From: Albugo candida
Taxonomy: Eukaryota > Oomycota > Peronosporomycetes > Albuginales
Assembly: GCA_040437565.1 (NCBI GenBank)
Contig: JBDOQK010000052.1
Coordinates: 186,001 to 250,000 of the forward strand
Direction: 5' to 3'
Length of the DNA stretch: 64,000 nucleotides
This document shows positions 1-8,477 of this stretch, piece after piece (positions within the stretch are counted from its first letter, which is position 1; every line of letters starts with the position of its first letter). Under the pieces are notes generated by a model that saw only the letters and a program-made list of their open reading frames with translations, was not told the DNA's origin and did no database searches. The translations under genes and the position numbers were made by a program.

Positions 1-3000
1 GGGGAATGGATGCATGCAGCGATCTCATTTACATTGTGGACATTTGGCTTCATCTTTTCTACTTTGATTGTGTCAGTTTGCATGGAATTTGGAACCTCTT
101 TCGATGCGAAGAAATCAATGTCAAATATCGTAATAGTCGTCGTTTTCGGATTCATGTGATCGCATCGTTGCCGTTTGATTATCTCTTTCGAAAGACTCCG
201 TTGGCGATAAGTCTCACTCGTGTCACCAAACTCATTCGATGCGTGCAACTTCCGTCCTTACTGGACGATACGATTCTCCACATCCAACAGCTAGCGTCCA
301 AAGATGTCTCTTCCTACTTGAATCCATTCAAACTGGCACTTATTCTCTTCCTCGCCGCTCATTACGCCGCTTGTATTTTCTTTTGGATCTCCGAGAACGA
401 GTGTCAGCGTCACAAAAGCCATTGCTGGATCGAACATGATCACATTGTGCACGAGTATCACGGGTCATTGCCGGCGTTGTACATTCGATCGTTCTACTGG
501 GCGCTCACGACGCTGACACTTGTTGGATCGAGAGAAATTGTGCCTCGAGATCTTCTTGGGACACTCTGGGCGGGCTTCACCTGTCTCGGATGCACGTTCC
601 TCATGAGCCACATTGTCGGTGAGCTATCCGAGTTGATCCTCCAAGTCGGTCGCGATGCAAAGGAGTATCAGAGACACATACGAAATCTCGAGCATTTGGC
701 TTCTCAGCACAAGTTTCCCGCTTCCTTACGCGATCGAATAAATGCGTACTTGAGCTTCCAGCATCAGCACAAGAGCGGGAGACAGCTTGCAACGATATTT
801 CGAGATTTGCCCGTGAATCTTCGCTTGGATTTGATGCTTCAAGTGTATGGTTCGTTGCTTCATTCGCTTCCCATAAGTCCATTTCTCTCACTCGCTCAGA
901 TAAATAATCTCTCTTTACATCTTCAAAGTGAGCTTTTTGTGCCTGGAGACGTCATTTTAATGGAAAATACAATGGGAAATCGATTGTGTGTGTTGAAAGA
1001 CGGATTCGCCGGTGTATTTTTGCAAGCTTCTGTTCTCATAAATGTGAGTATGTTGACAAGTGGATGTTTGTTTGGTGAGATCGCTTTCTTCCTTCCGTGT
1101 CAACGACGAATCGCTGGAGTTCGAGCGATTACATACTCTGAGATTTTGTTCATTTCCAAAGGCACGTGGAAAGAGTTGTGGATTGGCTCGGACTCTGTCG
1201 AACGATACGCGACTGAATCGATTCTAAAATGGGTTCGATCTCGATTGACGTGTTATCAGACCGCCAATGTCGCGTTTGCTAGAAAGCTCGAGCGTGTTGG
1301 GAAGTCCAATGAGAAGAAAAAATCAAGCAGACGAAGGAGTTCGATACTTGGGCGTGTGAGCATTCAAGCTCCCCAATCATTGCTCGTGGAACAGACCAAA
1401 TATCTCTTGTCCAAAGTGAGTGAGATGACCAGAAAATTGGAAGCACTTGAGCCCAAACGGATAGGAAACACGCAAAGTAAAAGCACGAGATCGATTGTGC
1501 GCGCAGAGTCGACTTTCTCGGAGGAATGTGTGATGAATGTTATGCCAATACGTCGATCACTGATACATTTGATAACGCCAAAAGCCTCGGAAGAGATGAA
1601 GAAGGAATGTTGGCAGCGGATCGGATTGCTTGCGGCGTTGGAGCATTTTACAAATGATCGAATCAATAAATTGGCCGATAAAGAGTCCATAAAGCCAATG
1701 AGATTGAAAAGATCTCAACTCCGACGTGTGAGATCCTTACCGAGTGTTTGGGTTGACGCATTTGATCAGACACGGCAGCATGACGCCGCTTTTCGGGAGA
1801 AACGAACGGTACGAACGAATGGGACGGATATGTCTCCAGCAATCGATTTCGAAACGTTGCAAAATTGTCATCAGGAACCGCCAATGTATGCGACTTTGTA
1901 CGTCATCTACAAAGCGTTCCGAGAACGATCTTGGAATACTTCAGCTTTATCGATGGAGTACGCCAAAATGAATGGAAGCATGCAAAGTGATCATTTTGTG
2001 TCGCGTATCCGCCAAATTGCTCGAATTTGGCAATTTATTCGACTTGGATTCGTGTGCTTTTACGCGTTACTTGTCCCATTCCGCGCGGGATTCGCCTCAA
2101 GTATCACTGAGACGGTCCATAGCGGCGATTTGATAGTTTGGCAAGTGAGTGAGAATGTCGTCGATGCACTTTGTCTGATGGATTTCGCATTTCAATTCCG
2201 CACCAAAACCGTATTTGAAGCTTTGGCTGTACTTCCATACGATCTCTTTGTGCTTTTACAGCCACGCGAGCATTTTTCTCAGAAATGGTATTTGCTTTGC
2301 TATCTCCGTCTCCATAAACTTTTCCATTTGCTTCGATTCACTCAATTAACTGACAAATGCTTCCAAATTGCCATTTTTGATTTCAAATGGGCGGAAGGGA
2401 AGCTCATGTTTGCGTGGTCTTTGTTCAAATATTTGTTAATTGGCCACTGGATCGCATGCCTTTGGTTCGGCAGCAGTGAGTACGCGTTGCGTATTTACGG
2501 CAACTCGTGGCTCTCGTACAGCGGAATGCTTGTTCCTCACATTGTAAGAGAAGGGAATGGCTTTTTGAGATCGTTTACGCTTTCACGAGTGTCCATTTCA
2601 ATGCAATATTTTCGATCGTTGCATTTTGCTATCGGCTCCATAACGACTTTGTTCTATGGCGATGTGGTGTCCATGAATGTGCTCGAGTTATTCGTGGAAA
2701 TCATTGTCATTTTATGGAGCATTTACGTCTTTGGAGCTTTGATCGGAGCTCATGGTGAGCAATTGGTCATGAACGCGAGCCATAAAGCCAATTTAGAGCA
2801 GAAAAGCGTCGATCTCGAGCATTATATGAAGAAGCATGAGCTTTCAAAAGATCTTCAGGAACAAGCTCGGCATCATCTTGGCTTTTGCGGGCATCCTGGT
2901 CGAGAATATCACGAAGATATCGATATGTTGTCACGTCATTTAAAAGAAATAGTTCTTCACGAAATGATGCGTTCCTTCGTTTCGAATGTGATCGTATTCC

Positions 3001-3572
3001 AATTGTTTGATATTTGCTTTCTTCGCGCTTTGCTTCCACGACTAATGTCAGTGATTTGCATTGATGGAGAGCGAATTCTGATGACTGGCGATATGGATCG
3101 AGCAATGTACTTTGTTGACAGAGGTCGTGTTTTGATGATTAATGAATGCCAATGCGAAGTGTATCGATCGGCCGGCGAATCTTTTGGTGCATTGTCGCTT
3201 TTGTACGGCATTCCGAGCATGAACACGTGCACTGCAGTGACTTTGACAGAGTTGTATCGACTGGATCACACTTCAATGGAGCTTTTACTGCACGTATTCC
3301 CGGAATATCGAACGATCATTCGACGAGATTGGATGCCCAAATCATTGCAATTGCTTCCTTCCCGAAAAGATGAGACTCAGAGTATGGAAATGAGCGTCAG
3401 CATTCCGAATTCCGAAAGTTTGAGCGGCAATTATGAGTCAGCTTTTGTCTGTCGGTCGCGACTCGAATTGCTTGGAAGCCTACACAGTAATGTCGAGGGT
3501 GTAGAAGCAAGAAACATTATCTTTTCAAGCACGAAAGCAGCCAAGGTATCCACGCAGAGATTGATGGATTGA
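1..3572 (+). CDS. Tandem (two-unit) cyclic nucleotide-gated / voltage-gated cation channel, 5' partial
   Basis: The reading frame is open to the window edge and its first residues look like an S2 segment, so the N terminus lies outside; the first ATG visible is at base 6 (1,188 aa from there). Two channel units follow each other. Unit 1 has S2-S4 (S4-like ISLTRVTKLIRC near residue 69), a pore at about 160-195, a C-linker, and a cyclic-nucleotide-binding domain at about 305-400 with a good phosphate-binding cassette (FGEIAFF then RRIAGVRA). Unit 2 starts near residue 675, has an arginine-poor S4, a pore near 870-890, and a degraded nucleotide-binding domain near 1010-1110 (FGALSLL, cassette arginine missing). 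Neither selectivity filter is the usual GYGD: unit 1 reads TLVGSRE and unit 2 TLFYGD. Such channels sit in membranes and pass K+ or mixed cations. The two-unit layout and fold are clear; ion selectivity is not. It converges on LTV1 with 85 bp between stops. Confidence 0.85.
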   Translation, partial: GMDACSDLIYIVDIWLHLFYFDCVSLHGIWNLFRCEEINVKYRNSRRFRIHVIASLPFDYLFRKTPLAISLTRVTKLIRCVQLPSLLDDTILHIQQLASKDVSSYLNPFKLALILFLAAHYAACIFFWISENECQRHKSHCWIEHDHIVHEYHGSLPALYIRSFYWALTTLTLVGSREIVPRDLLGTLWAGFTCLGCTFLMSHIVGELSELILQVGRDAKEYQRHIRNLEHLASQHKFPASLRDRINAYLSFQHQHKSGRQLATIFRDLPVNLRLDLMLQVYGSLLHSLPISPFLSLAQINNLSLHLQSELFVPGDVILMENTMGNRLCVLKDGFAGVFLQASVLINVSMLTSGCLFGEIAFFLPCQRRIAGVRAITYSEILFISKGTWKELWIGSDSVERYATESILKWVRSRLTCYQTANVAFARKLERVGKSNEKKKSSRRRSSILGRVSIQAPQSLLVEQTKYLLSKVSEMTRKLEALEPKRIGNTQSKSTRSIVRAESTFSEECVMNVMPIRRSLIHLITPKASEEMKKECWQRIGLLAALEHFTNDRINKLADKESIKPMRLKRSQLRRVRSLPSVWVDAFDQTRQHDAAFREKRTVRTNGTDMSPAIDFETLQNCHQEPPMYATLYVIYKAFRERSWNTSALSMEYAKMNGSMQSDHFVSRIRQIARIWQFIRLGFVCFYALLVPFRAGFASSITETVHSGDLIVWQVSENVVDALCLMDFAFQFRTKTVFEALAVLPYDLFVLLQPREHFSQKWYLLCYLRLHKLFHLLRFTQLTDKCFQIAIFDFKWAEGKLMFAWSLFKYLLIGHWIACLWFGSSEYALRIYGNSWLSYSGMLVPHIVREGNGFLRSFTLSRVSISMQYFRSLHFAIGSITTLFYGDVVSMNVLELFVEIIVILWSIYVFGALIGAHGEQLVMNASHKANLEQKSVDLEHYMKKHELSKDLQEQARHHLGFCGHPGREYHEDIDMLSRHLKEIVLHEMMRSFVSNVIVFQLFDICFLRALLPRLMSVICIDGERILMTGDMDRAMYFVDRGRVLMINECQCEVYRSAGESFGALSLLYGIPSMNTCTAVTLTELYRLDHTSMELLLHVFPEYRTIIRRDWMPKSLQLLPSRKDETQSMEMSVSIPNSESLSGNYESAFVCRSRLELLGSLHSNVEGVEARNIIFSSTKAAKVSTQRLMD

Positions 3573-3657
3573 TACCGCTGGACTGCCTGTTGCCCATTTC
3601 ATTGCCTAATGATCGAAAGAGAAAACGCCACATCTAAAATATGTTTCTTACTTTTTA

Positions 3658-5303
3658 TCAATATCGGAAAATTGAAATGGGGCCTTTGCCGCTTTTCATT
3701 TCAGTGACAGCTTGCCGTTGCTCTTCCTGTGAAAACTCCTGTCTATACTCTTTTTTGGTTTTTCTTCGCTCTCTTTGTTGCTGTTTGACGAGCGCTTTTC
3801 TCGCTTTTTTCTCTTCGAGCGATTCCTTCTCAGTCCTTCGAGGAGCCGATGCTTTCGTTCTTTGCGGATGTGATGCAACACTGCCACAATTTCGATTTGA
3901 AGCGTCGAGTACACCGAGTGGCATTCCTGTTTTTCTTGACAGTTGGATAACGGAAAATGTTGATCGATTGTCAGGAACGGTGAGATTCCGAGCTTTAAAT
4001 CTGTGGTTCTTTTTTCCTTCTTCACGGAGTAGCGTTGGATGATTGTCCATGTTGGAATAAGTGCTTACGATCGTCTCACAGTCCCATTCTTCTCTGCTTG
4101 GTCGTTGCACGTAAACGTTGTTGTTGATGTAATTACTGAGAATCGTATCAACGTCTTCTTCTTTAGTGACGTCGTCGTATTCGAGTTCTTCTTGACATGA
4201 CGCAGCCAGAATTTCAGGTAAACGATTACCAGTCACATGAGGATTACCCACTTTGCCTTCATCATCGTGCATATCCCGTTTGATTGCAACATAATCTTGT
4301 AAGAGCTCCTCCAGGACATCTCCTTCTAATTCCGTGCCATCAACTTCAGCATCGTCAGAATTTTCTTCATCTGTCTGATACTCTGCAGCGTACAACTCTT
4401 CAAACTGAGCGTCAAGCAATTCTTGTAGCTCTGTTGCAGACTTCGACACAACATCCTCTTCTTCGGTTTTGCTAACTCGCTCAACTTTCGTACTTGGGTA
4501 GTCTCCACCGGCTCTGAGTAAGAGTTTTGCAATGTGAGCATCATAATCGAACGGAACTTCATCTGCGGGAAGATCCACGTCATTTGCAGATGCTTGAAGC
4601 ACAAAGTCGTCTGTGAGCTCCTCAAAAGCATCAACATTCACAAGCGCTTCTCGTAAGTCAGCATCCATCGTATCTGTAGTAAGTGTGATTGCATCTAGTA
4701 GTCGCTCATTTTCTCGATTGCTCGGTAGTACGTCTTCTGAAAGCTCGACATTCTTTGTAAGTGCATCAAAAGGCGTAAAATGGCCGCTTTTCGAATAGAA
4801 TTGACCGTTTCCCTGCCCCATTTCCTTCAAATGCTGTGAATAATCGTATCCATCGCGTCGTAGACCATTCTCGTCGACTAAATCTTTGAATTGGAGCTCC
4901 TCAAAGCGCCTCGATCCTTCCTGCTTAATTGTGACAGTCTCTCCGCCTTGAATGAGATCAGGAATGTCTTCATCGTCTTCGCTTTCCTCTGAATTCTCTC
5001 TAGCGCTTTCGTCAGGATCCAAATTTGTCTATTTGCAACAAATTATACAGCGTATTAGGATATAGAGGTATCGAGTGATAGAGGTACGCAAGTTGACCTT
5101 GGTTGGAAGGAGAACGTATTTTGATGCGTTCGGATCGTTGGCTTTTGGATCGCGCTGACTGCGGTGAATTACATGGAAATGCTGCGCACTTTTTCGATCG
5201 ACAAAAGCCTTCTTTCGGCGACCCTATTTTTGTTCAACAAAGCGACCGTCCACACAATGAGAATGAAAAGGAACTGAAAATGCGAACGGAAAGCTATTAC
5301 CAT
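3658..5303 (-). CDS. LTV1: LTV1 homologue, 40S ribosomal subunit biogenesis factor
   Basis: LTV1 is a conserved assembly and export factor of pre-40S ribosomal particles. The model has three exons: 5301-5303 (the ATG alone), 5098-5223 and 3658-5028, with GT-AG introns of 77 and 69 nt. It sums to exactly 500 codons (499 aa; the human protein is about 475). Exon 2 supplies the family's N-terminal signature, GRRKKAFVDRKSAQHFHVIH followed by RSQRDP and VLLPTK. Exon 3 has the second signature, DGYDYSQHLKEMG, then long acidic stretches and the basic C-terminal helix KKARKALVKQQQRERRKTKK that is typical of the family. Without the spliced exons the long frame lacks an ATG (its apparent start is a TTG), so the splice model is preferred. 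Family assignment is firm; the one-codon first exon is inferred from splice signals and from an in-frame TAG directly before exon 2. Confidence 0.93.
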
Positions 5304-5411
5304 TCTTAAAAAACGCGGAATGGAACATTCAAACAACACTCAGTCAACATTTTCAAGCAACTCTTATTGGTTCAAAATGAATTGACGTAAATGAAAACTC
5401 TTCGCGAAAAG

Positions 5412-6409
5412 TCAAATGAGCTCTCCTTGCTTTGCGACGCGTGCGGTACTTCCGCTTCCAAGAAGAGGACGTGACTCTTCTCGATCTACAGTTGCCACAA
5501 TATGCTCTTCGGATGGATGTTTTGCGTGCCAGATTGTGACAATGAGCACGACAAGAGTGAGGAGAAGCGTTAATCCAATACTGTTGCCCAATATGCAGTC
5601 GGTTGTGAGACTTCCCTTCAGTTGTTCGCCTTTCCATCTTCCAGTCAAATTGCAGCTGCTGTTGAACGACAGCTTTTCCTGGATACCGACAGCTATACGC
5701 AAGTTGCGTTGTGAAATACGTATACTACGAACGAGGTCACTTACCAGCAGTGAGATACACAGTCGCCAATAAGCCCAAGCCAATTCCAATGTGAAATGGC
5801 AACGTTTCTGATCGAACGTATGCTTTGCTTCCGGGAAAGAAGAACACAATAAAGCTCCACATGTACTACACACATGTATAAAGACTGAGTATGTCAGAAG
5901 TATAGTCGCGAAAATCTAATACACACGTGCAAAGCGAAGATGGATGCAACACTGATGCCCAACCAGCTATGCAAGCTATAAAAATTGGTGATATTGTGCT
6001 CAAAATGGAATCGGAACACTGCCACCAATCCAATTATGGTGCAGATGAATGCGATCAAGTGCAGACTGAGATGTATACGCTTGTTTATCTCGTGACTATA
6101 CGGAGACGTGATGTATACTAGCGCAGCTTGCGATGAACAAAAAATGAATCCAGTGGTCATCATCAGCGGATGCCAATTAAAAACTTGAGAATCCCCTTTC
6201 GTCCACGAGAAACCCGCCAACAGATGCTCGACAATGGTTCCATCAGGCTGTATAGCATACGATGACAGCGTCGATCCCATCCATTTGTACATTAGGAACA
6301 GCAGCACTAAAGGAAGAAGCTTCCGAAATAAACATCAGCAATCAACTTTTCATACTACAGCAATTAGCAATCAGCTTACGTGAGCCGTAACACGTAAAAT
6401 CATAATCAT
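5412..6409 (-). CDS. Cytochrome b561 family transmembrane electron carrier
   Basis: The four-exon model is 6380-6409, 5927-6319, 5745-5865 and 5412-5692. Introns are 60, 61 and 52 nt, all GT-AG, and the total is exactly 275 codons (274 aa), the usual length for the family. Cytochrome b561 proteins have six membrane helices and two haems and carry electrons from ascorbate across a membrane to ferric iron or monodehydroascorbate. Family landmarks in order are FNWHPLMMTTGF, KRIHLSLH, YSLHSWLGI, then after splicing FALHYMWSFIVFFFPG, LPFHIGIGL, and YLTAAVGIQEKLSF; the histidines in these blocks are the expected haem ligands. A further hydrophobic helix (LTLLLTLVVLIVTIW) leads to an approximately 35-residue polar tail. 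The first exon is small (10 codons) and is supported by reading frame and splice sites only. The gene is divergent from the WASHC2-like gene across an assembly gap. Confidence 0.9.
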
Positions 6410-6515
6410 TTTAAAATTGACGAGATATCGATTATCCTCCAGTCATACATAACCTCTTTATCTATATTCCCTCTATCAATTCAACCATTTTACCACACAG
6501 ATTAACGTCAAATCG

Positions 6516-6615
6516 NNNNNNNNNNNNNNNNNNNNNNNNNNNNNNNNNNNNNNNNNNNNNNNNNNNNNNNNNNNNNNNNNNNNNNNNNNNNNNNNNNNNN
6601 NNNNNNNNNNNNNNN
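6516..6615. other. Assembly gap (100 N) with 15 bp repeated flank
   Basis: A run of exactly 100 N. The 15 bases before it (6501-6515) and after it (6616-6630) match at 14 positions, which suggests a short unmerged contig overlap. It lies in the divergent promoter region of the cytochrome b561 and WASHC2-like genes. Confidence 0.95.
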
Positions 6616-6646
6616 ATTACCGTCAAATCGTAAAGTCGGACGCAAA

Positions 6647-8380
6647 ATGGAAAAAAGCTTGCAAGAATTGAGCAAAGAAGCGCACCAATGGACGCTTCAT
6701 TCCGACCGTGAACTGCATCTCTACCTAAAATCTTACTCGGGATCTCTTATCGGTCGTATAAAGTCATTGGAAGACTCTGTTCGTCAGCTCTCAACGCAAG
6801 CCGATCGATCGAATGTGAGGCTCCGCAACACACTCAATCAATTCCTATCGCTATCAGACAGCCAATTCATCGAAAATCGCGTGTACGACGAAGAACAAGA
6901 CGAATTCTCATTCGATACGTCTGTAAAACCAATTGAACAGCCTCTTACCACTGAAAAGGAGCCAGAAAGCAGTCAAATGAAAACGCCTCCGGGCGAAGAA
7001 TCCATTGCGAGTAAATATCGCAAAGCTTTGGAAATGGGAATGGAAGCGATGAAATTATTTGCTATTTACGACGAAAATGAAATGTTGGAACCGAATTTCG
7101 ATACAGTTTTGGACATTTACAACGAACGGCCTTTGCCATTTATTATCGGAAGCAGAGAATTCTTGGAAGACGATACGCTCGGGCTGGGTGCAGCTCCCGA
7201 GGTAGCACGATCATCTTCTTCTTCTTCGTTTGGAGATGATTCATCCAGCGAGTACAGTGCTTCCGATAGCGCTTCCGGCTCTTTCAGTGATGACTCTGAT
7301 GAGATCGAAGAGGTAGCGAATGTGAGGAAGAAACAAAACGTTGTGAGAGATAGTGAGGATGGATTATTTGGACAAGATTTAGTACCGGCAGACCACAATG
7401 ATGGGGGCTTTAGTGATGAAGAAATCCCTTTGGAATACGACAGTGATAATGAAAGTGGATTGTTTGGAAAAACTCTACCAATTCAGCCGCCGGATGAGAA
7501 AAGTCGAAGGATATCATCGAGTTCCTCCGATTCAGAAACTTCCGGCTTGTTTGGGTCCAGCAGACATACTCCACCAACACCTCAAACCCAACCGACTCTG
7601 GATATCGCTCAGGCCGTCGCCGTCGCCGCCAATTCTCGAGTCGTACCAAAATCCCCAGTGCGAAGTTTGTCATCCAGCTACAGCGATGCTGATTCAGAAG
7701 AGAAGAGTTCCAGTGAGAAATATGCTATTCCGATAATGAAAGAGACTCCAATTACGCAAACTGCTCCCTTCCTTCCACCCGGGCCACGAAATTCTCGAAA
7801 CGAGATCAGACATCCGGGACCACGCAAGATATCGTCTTGTAGCAGTGATGAAGATGGCGGATTGTTTGGTTCGAGTTCCTATCGAAATTCGAATTCACAA
7901 GTCGCAGGAGAAAAAACAACCACAGAGCCAATGGCATATAAAAGCTCGTTATTTGACGATGATAGCGACAATGAAAGTACAAGTAGCGGGCTGTTTGGCA
8001 GCAGTTCCCGCTCGAATCCGGTCATACCTCTGTCTCAGCCTCAAGTTCCCATCATTCCAAGCGCTTTAAATGTCACAAAGCCTCCGATTGACGATTCATC
8101 CAGCGAGGAAGGATCTGATTCCGGGCTCTTTTCTACCAAAATTCCAGCCAAAGTTCCTCGACACGCGATCAATGACAGTGACAGCGACGATTGGAGTGAT
8201 GATGGCCAAGGATTATTTGGTACCGCTCCACCATCGACCGGTAAAAGTCCAGCAGCTCCACCAACACAACCGAAAAGCGTTGCTCCCAGCAAACAAACTC
8301 AAGCAAAACGGGAAATTGATTCGGATTCTGATGACTGGGATGACGATGGATCATTGTTTGGGACTTCTGGGCGGAAGTGA
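6647..8380 (+). CDS. WASHC2: FAM21/WASHC2-like subunit of the WASH complex
   Basis: FAM21 links the WASH actin-nucleating complex to retromer on endosomes. The N-terminal about 100 residues match the FAM21 head: W-T-L-x-x-D then helices, LRNTLNQFLSLSDSQFIENR and VYDEE. The rest is a low-complexity acidic and serine-rich tail with eight leucine-phenylalanine-acidic (LFa) type repeats of the form acidic-run then G-L-F (for example EDGLFGQDL, NESGLFGKTL, DDGQGLFGTA, DDDGSLFGTS) plus a variant SSLFDDDS. In animals such motifs bind VPS35 of retromer. At 577 aa the protein is less than half the human length (about 1,340 aa), mainly through a shorter tail. The ATG at 6647 is the natural start. The frame ends at 8380, but a spliced extension to 8496 is possible (see findings). 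It converges on the START-FYVE-GAF gene. Confidence 0.85.
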   Translation: MEKSLQELSKEAHQWTLHSDRELHLYLKSYSGSLIGRIKSLEDSVRQLSTQADRSNVRLRNTLNQFLSLSDSQFIENRVYDEEQDEFSFDTSVKPIEQPLTTEKEPESSQMKTPPGEESIASKYRKALEMGMEAMKLFAIYDENEMLEPNFDTVLDIYNERPLPFIIGSREFLEDDTLGLGAAPEVARSSSSSSFGDDSSSEYSASDSASGSFSDDSDEIEEVANVRKKQNVVRDSEDGLFGQDLVPADHNDGGFSDEEIPLEYDSDNESGLFGKTLPIQPPDEKSRRISSSSSDSETSGLFGSSRHTPPTPQTQPTLDIAQAVAVAANSRVVPKSPVRSLSSSYSDADSEEKSSSEKYAIPIMKETPITQTAPFLPPGPRNSRNEIRHPGPRKISSCSSDEDGGLFGSSSYRNSNSQVAGEKTTTEPMAYKSSLFDDDSDNESTSSGLFGSSSRSNPVIPLSQPQVPIIPSALNVTKPPIDDSSSEEGSDSGLFSTKIPAKVPRHAINDSDSDDWSDDGQGLFGTAPPSTGKSPAAPPTQPKSVAPSKQTQAKREIDSDSDDWDDDGSLFGTSGRK

Positions 8381-8477
8381 ATACGAAATGGAGCTTCCGT
8401 TCGATTCTTTCTGATTCTGATTCTACAAGGATGGACAATTCTGGATCTGATACTATATCTGATTCTGATTCTGAGTA

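Noticed and set aside
3641-4042. A 133-residue plus-strand frame opposite LTV1
   Set aside because: It lies antisense to the conserved basic C terminus of LTV1 and shows only low-complexity serine/cysteine-rich sequence, a typical shadow frame.
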